Below, in pieces: positions 6,023-9,133 of a stretch of DNA of 9,133 nucleotides (position 1 is its first letter; each line of letters begins with the position of its first letter). The DNA lies in the NCBI GenBank assembly GCA_040386355.1, contig JAZKFP010000081.1, positions 1 through 9,133 on the forward strand, written 5' to 3'. This DNA comes from JAZKFP01 sp040386355. Lineage in GTDB: Bacteria > Pseudomonadota > Gammaproteobacteria > Pseudomonadales > UBA6940. A program made the translations under genes and the position numbers. Under the pieces are notes generated by a model. The model ran no database searches. It had not been told where the DNA came from and saw only the letters and a program-made list of their open reading frames with translations.

Positions 6023-8128
6023 TTAAAATTTTGCTCTAAAGCCAGCGTAAAATGTTCTTGGTAAGCCAGGGCGGTAATCAATGTCTGGATCACCCACTTG
6101 ATTGCGAGTAAGAGTCGAATACAGTTCATTCGTAATATTCATCACACGACCATAGATTTGAAAATCTTTGGTAACGTCATAGCTTGCACGTAAATTGAAT
6201 AAGTCATGTCCAGGATATTCTGCAGTATTGGTTTCATCTGTAAAATAACTGCCCAAATATTCCCATTGCAATTCAAAAATAGTTTTTGCTAAATAATGAG
6301 GTTGGTAGGATAGAGCGACTTGTCCTGTGGGTGTTGGTGCAACTGCAATCGTGTTGCCTGAATAATTAATTTCAGTAGGAGGGAAACCAAAAACTGCCGT
6401 AAAATCTTTATACTTTTGATCTGTGAAGCTCCAGGCGGTTGCAAAATTTAACTCTGGAGTAATATCTGTATTTAAACCAATTTCAATTCCCCTATGTTTG
6501 GTTTTACCGCTGTTAATAACTTTTCGGTCTTCAGAAATTGTATCGATGTAATTGACAATATCATCTTCAATTCGCATTTCATAAATTGCTACATCATAAT
6601 TAAAGCGACTGAAGGATTGACCCCGCAAACCTATTTCAAAACTATCGGCTTTAATAGGATTTAAATCATCTGTGTTTGTACTAGATCCAGAGCGGAATAA
6701 TTGATTAATAGAAGGCACACGGAATGAATGTCGATAATTTGCATAAATATTCTGTTGCGGATGTAATCGGTAAATTAAACCTAACTTAGGACTAACGTGA
6801 TCATAGGAAATATCTTGGGAGTCAGGTCTTAAATGCGTAAATTCACCGGGATCCGATTCGGGAATACTTGTATCAAGATTGTCATTGTAACTCACTCGAA
6901 AATAATCGTAACGTACTCCTGCATTTAATCGTAATTTTATGAGCGGTTGCCATTCAAAATGCACGTAAGGTGATATAGAAGTTTGATGCGTATTAAAATC
7001 ATAATTGGTTCGGCCAGTTTCTTCAAAATTCGTATAAATATCGCCATCCTGTGTTAAATCAATTTGCTGTTCTTCATAGGTGCTGGGGCTGTGATCTAAA
7101 TCAATTCCTGTAATAAACTCACCACCAATTTTCGGCAAACGACGACGATATTTTGTGAGAAGACCAAAGGATTGAAATTCAGCAGTATTAATATTTGGAT
7201 CGTAGGTCAACATCCAAGGGGGCATGAGTTCTAAAAAATTATTACGAAAGAATGGGGTAAAAGTTATTAAACGTAGCGAGTCCGGTTGATAAGAAAACTC
7301 CGTAGAAACTCGTAATGCTTCAAGAAATCGTGTGGCAATATCGCCATGATAAAAATTTTTACGGGTATCATTCCGAAAATCATCTTCTTCCAAACTTGAA
7401 ACGTCTTCTTGATTTACTTCACTGTACGAGAGAATACTTTTATAGGTTGTTGATGCGTTCAATAAGCCATCCAAGCGCACAGTCGTTGCATACTTACTAT
7501 AACCAGATTCTTCAGGATAACCTTCGTTTTCGGTTAAATTTAAATCAATTCGAAATCCATTATTTTTATTAATTGGAGCACCGCCAGAAATTAACATGCG
7601 TTGCCAACCATAGGAACCGGCTTCAGGGTTGATTTCAATTTCTTTTTCTTTAGGGCTTGGTTTAGTGATCGTATTAATAATTCCACCAATTGAATCACTA
7701 CCATATAAAGATGAGCCTGGTCCTTTTGTTACTTCAATACGCTCTGCTTGCGGCAAATTGATTTCATACAAACCATTATGATTAAAAGATCCAGTGGGGC
7801 GGGTTGGAATTCCATCTTCTAAAAATAAATAAACACCGCCAGTTGTGATCGGTTGTCGGATAGACGACATATGACCTTCGCCACCCAAACTATTTATATG
7901 TACACCGGGAATTCGATTCATAACATCCGCAGGATGAGCGGGTGAGATTTGTTTGATTTTTTTATAATCAATTGATTCTATTGATTCAGAAACTTCGGCT
8001 TTGGATTTTGCTTCGCGTGTTCCAGTAACAACAATAGTGTTTAACGGAGAATCATTTGCTCCATAAGTAAAATTAGAAAAAAAGCCAAAAAGCATAATGT
8101 GGAAGCGGAAAGAGGCAAGTACTTTCAT
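6023..8128 (-). CDS. TonB-dependent outer-membrane receptor (metal/siderophore type)
   Basis: This is a TonB-dependent receptor that would import a metal chelate or similar ligand across the outer membrane. I start it at ATG 8128, giving 701 residues. Residues 1–23 then form a normal signal peptide ending near TYGA, and TAGGG lies 11 bases upstream. The in-frame ATG at 8185 has no purine-rich site and would put 19 extra residues before the signal. A TonB-box-like NTIVVTG (30–36) leads into the plug (about 45–155), which contains ADVMNRIPGV, the VYLFLEDGIPTRP strand region and the GPGSSLYGSDSIGGIINTITK block (136–156). The remainder is the barrel, with a typical TonB-receptor C-terminal domain ending in GFRAKF and a terminal Phe for BAM recognition. 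A loop holds MPPWM (302–306). The ligand cannot be read from sequence; iron siderophore is suggested by the PepSY neighbour, copper by the DUF2946 neighbour. Palindromic elements lie on both sides. Confidence 0.94.
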   Translation of the reverse strand: MKVLASFRFHIMLFGFFSNFTYGANDSPLNTIVVTGTREAKSKAEVSESIESIDYKKIKQISPAHPADVMNRIPGVHINSLGGEGHMSSIRQPITTGGVYLFLEDGIPTRPTGSFNHNGLYEINLPQAERIEVTKGPGSSLYGSDSIGGIINTITKPSPKEKEIEINPEAGSYGWQRMLISGGAPINKNNGFRIDLNLTENEGYPEESGYSKYATTVRLDGLLNASTTYKSILSYSEVNQEDVSSLEEDDFRNDTRKNFYHGDIATRFLEALRVSTEFSYQPDSLRLITFTPFFRNNFLELMPPWMLTYDPNINTAEFQSFGLLTKYRRRLPKIGGEFITGIDLDHSPSTYEEQQIDLTQDGDIYTNFEETGRTNYDFNTHQTSISPYVHFEWQPLIKLRLNAGVRYDYFRVSYNDNLDTSIPESDPGEFTHLRPDSQDISYDHVSPKLGLIYRLHPQQNIYANYRHSFRVPSINQLFRSGSSTNTDDLNPIKADSFEIGLRGQSFSRFNYDVAIYEMRIEDDIVNYIDTISEDRKVINSGKTKHRGIEIGLNTDITPELNFATAWSFTDQKYKDFTAVFGFPPTEINYSGNTIAVAPTPTGQVALSYQPHYLAKTIFELQWEYLGSYFTDETNTAEYPGHDLFNLRASYDVTKDFQIYGRVMNITNELYSTLTRNQVGDPDIDYRPGLPRTFYAGFRAKF

Positions 8129-8220
8129 TTTTGAAAAAACCCTATTTTTAACATGTAGAACGCTATTTAAAATACAAATATGCATTTTATAATAGGAGAA
8201 GAAAAATCTTTTAAATTCAG

Positions 8221-8453
8221 ACTATACCCGTAGTAAATAAAAATTAGGTCAAATGAAATGGTTAAGCATGAAGATTTTTTTTCGATTCGCTCTTAAATAA
8301 CAAGAGTGCGTCTTGACGCTGCGTAGTCAAAGCTTTACGCAGTGAGAACGCTGTGACGCGGTCGAACAGACAACATAGCAAGCGGAAAAAAAGATCATGA
8401 TAAACACCTACTCTTTTTTAACAGCAAAAGGTCATTCGCTACGGGTATTAAGT
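8221..8453. repeat. Large nested palindromic element between DUF2946 and receptor genes
   Basis: This fills most of the 319-base gap between the two genes. ATACCCGTAG (8224–8233) is exactly inverted at 8439–8448, and the outer edges read ACT-ATACCC and the complement of ACTTAATACCC. Further in, CATGA plus a T-run (8267–8280) is mirrored by an A-run plus TCATG (8386–8399). A central hairpin pairs CTGCGTA (8319–8325) with TACGCAG (8336–8342). A side hairpin pairs CTCTT (8290–8294) with AAGAG (8302–8306). No convincing open frame is seen inside. The right arm ends on the first base of the DUF2946 stop codon. It resembles a miniature, non-coding interspersed element, and could also act as an RNA structure between two co-transcribed genes. 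The remaining 8129–8220 is AT-rich leader without a clear promoter. Confidence 0.7.
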
Positions 8454-8918
8454 AGGGGGTGCGCGGATATGTGGAACTTGGAGTAAAGAAAACTCCATTA
8501 CTAAAAAATGCAATGAGTAAATTTTTTTAAAATTTGAATGTGTAAAAAACTTTGAAAATTCAAAAAAATTTATGAAAACTAAATCTTTAAATCCGTAGGC
8601 ACTTGCATAACATAAGGGACATTTAAAAGCAGGATTAGGCTTTGGATAAAAAGTTTTTTTTTCATCAACGGTTATTTCAATATCTGCACTAGCAAGCAAC
8701 ATAAATCCATGTTGTGTACAGACGACAAATTTTTTCTTTGATGGAACTGACTTTGATTGAATTAGGGTTTGAATCGAAGAAGAATTATTTGCAACCTGAG
8801 TAAGCAAAGAATTATTAACTTGTGGTAACGAATATACCGCAAAAAAAGGCAGTACTACATGAATTGCAAATGCAATCAACGTAGCAAATCTTATGGCCTT
8901 TCGTTTTAATATTTTAAT
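8448..8918 (-). CDS. DUF2946-like small secreted/membrane protein, apparent ATT start
   Basis: The family match is by pattern: an N-terminal hydrophobic segment, a VCTQHG motif (Cys67, His70), a CPLC motif (100–103) and an RAPP ending (152–155). DUF2946 proteins are small, poorly characterised and often found beside TonB receptors and copper genes. I extend the frame to an ATT at 8918 (156 residues). GAGGG lies seven bases before it, and the extension gives a proper signal-like N-terminus: MKILKRKAIRFAT followed by LIAFAIHVVLPFFAVYS. The first conventional start, TTG at 8879, has no ribosome site and would remove the basic residues before the hydrophobic stretch. No ATG, GTG or TTG occurs upstream in frame before the stop at about 8955. 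A metal-related role is inferred from Cys/His motifs and the neighbouring receptor. It is the first gene of the minus-strand cassette. Its stop overlaps the end of the palindromic element. Confidence 0.72.
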   Translation of the reverse strand: MKILKRKAIRFATLIAFAIHVVLPFFAVYSLPQVNNSLLTQVANNSSSIQTLIQSKSVPSKKKFVVCTQHGFMLLASADIEITVDEKKTFYPKPNPAFKCPLCYASAYGFKDLVFINFFEFSKFFTHSNFKKIYSLHFLVMEFSLLQVPHIRAPPT

Positions 8919-8925
8919 TTCTTTA

Positions 8926-8930
8926 CCCTC
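8926..8930 (-). promoter_or_regulatory. Ribosome binding site supporting the ATT start of the DUF2946 gene
   Basis: On the minus strand this reads GAGGG, seven bases before ATT at 8916–8918. It is the only good Shine-Dalgarno match near the start of this frame and decides the extended start. Confidence 0.55.
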
Positions 8931-9056
8931 AGACTTTAGATCTTAACGTGCAAGATCAGGGTAAATGCTAACCCGAAAAGTCTATGATCGGTTAAACTAT
9001 CTTTTATTAAAATGCATTGTATAAAAAAAATGTAAAGAGAAAAAGGATTTTAGTTT

Positions 9057-9133
9057 ATGAAACGTCTTACCTTGATTCGTCATGCTGAAGCAGAAGATGG
9101 TAAAAATATGCGTGATATAGATCGCGCATTAAC
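9057..9133 (+). CDS. sixA: SixA-like phosphohistidine phosphatase, 5' end only
   Basis: Only 25 full codons are in the window. The N-terminus reads MKRLTLIRHAEAED, the phosphohistidine signature of the histidine phosphatase superfamily, with His9 as the expected nucleophile. DIDRALT (20–26) matches the D-x-x-R-x-L-T element that follows in SixA proteins. SixA removes phosphate from histidine phosphocarriers such as the nitrogen PTS protein NPr in E. coli. AGGA at 9044–9047 lies nine bases before ATG. The gene is divergent from the DUF2946 gene, with a 138-base gap. The short SixA class is favoured over larger phosphoglycerate mutases by the start pattern, but the rest of the gene is needed to confirm it. 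Confidence 0.8.
   Translation, partial: MKRLTLIRHAEAEDGKNMRDIDRAL

Noticed and set aside
7315..7572. Open frame on the plus strand inside the receptor gene
   Set aside because: It is a shadow of the receptor barrel coding region with no supporting signals.
8129..8190. Fur-box-like inverted A/T repeat upstream of the receptor
   Set aside because: TAAAAT…ATTTTA symmetry exists but does not resemble GATAATGATAATCATTATC well enough.
8189..8194. TATTAT on the minus strand as a −10 box for the receptor gene
   Set aside because: No acceptable −35 hexamer at 16–19 bases; the region is AT-rich enough for chance matches.
8221..8453. CRISPR array or tRNA-like structure
   Set aside because: There are no regularly spaced direct repeats; the symmetry is inverted and no tRNA arms are seen.

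Overview
The window is AT-rich gammaproteobacterial DNA. It opens with the stationary-phase block surE–nlpD–rpoS on the + strand, a gene order typical of Gammaproteobacteria, although pcm, which sits between surE and nlpD in Escherichia coli, is absent. The AT-rich composition and a kinase-like, effector-like gene beside rpoS fit a host-associated lineage such as Legionellales/Coxiellaceae. That placement is inference; nothing seen here fixes the genus.

Region 1 (12–2976, +): surE (survival nucleotidase), nlpD (lipoprotein with a degenerate LytM domain and no visible LysM) and rpoS (stress sigma factor). The genes are tightly spaced and are closed by a clear Rho-independent terminator at 2951–2976. 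Region 2 (3002–4400, +): two genes without a firm family name. The first carries a kinase-like catalytic layout resembling actin-fragmin/PI3-PI4 kinases. The second is a 93-residue, probably helical protein four bases downstream. They look like a two-gene accessory unit. Region 3 (4397–8918, −): a metal or siderophore uptake cassette, read right to left as a DUF2946-like secreted or membrane protein, a TonB-dependent outer-membrane receptor and a four-helix PepSY-type inner-membrane protein. The two gaps inside this cassette each hold a large palindromic element whose outer ends share TATACC/GGTAT. Region 4 (9057–end, +): the first 25 codons of a SixA-like histidine phosphatase, cut by the window edge.

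The receptor would import a metal complex through the outer membrane using TonB, and the PepSY protein could reduce or release the metal at the inner membrane. The DUF2946 protein, with its Cys/His motifs, may help with metal handling. The points most worth following are the kinase-like gene pair next to rpoS, the apparent AUU start of the DUF2946 gene, and the paired palindromic elements between the uptake genes.
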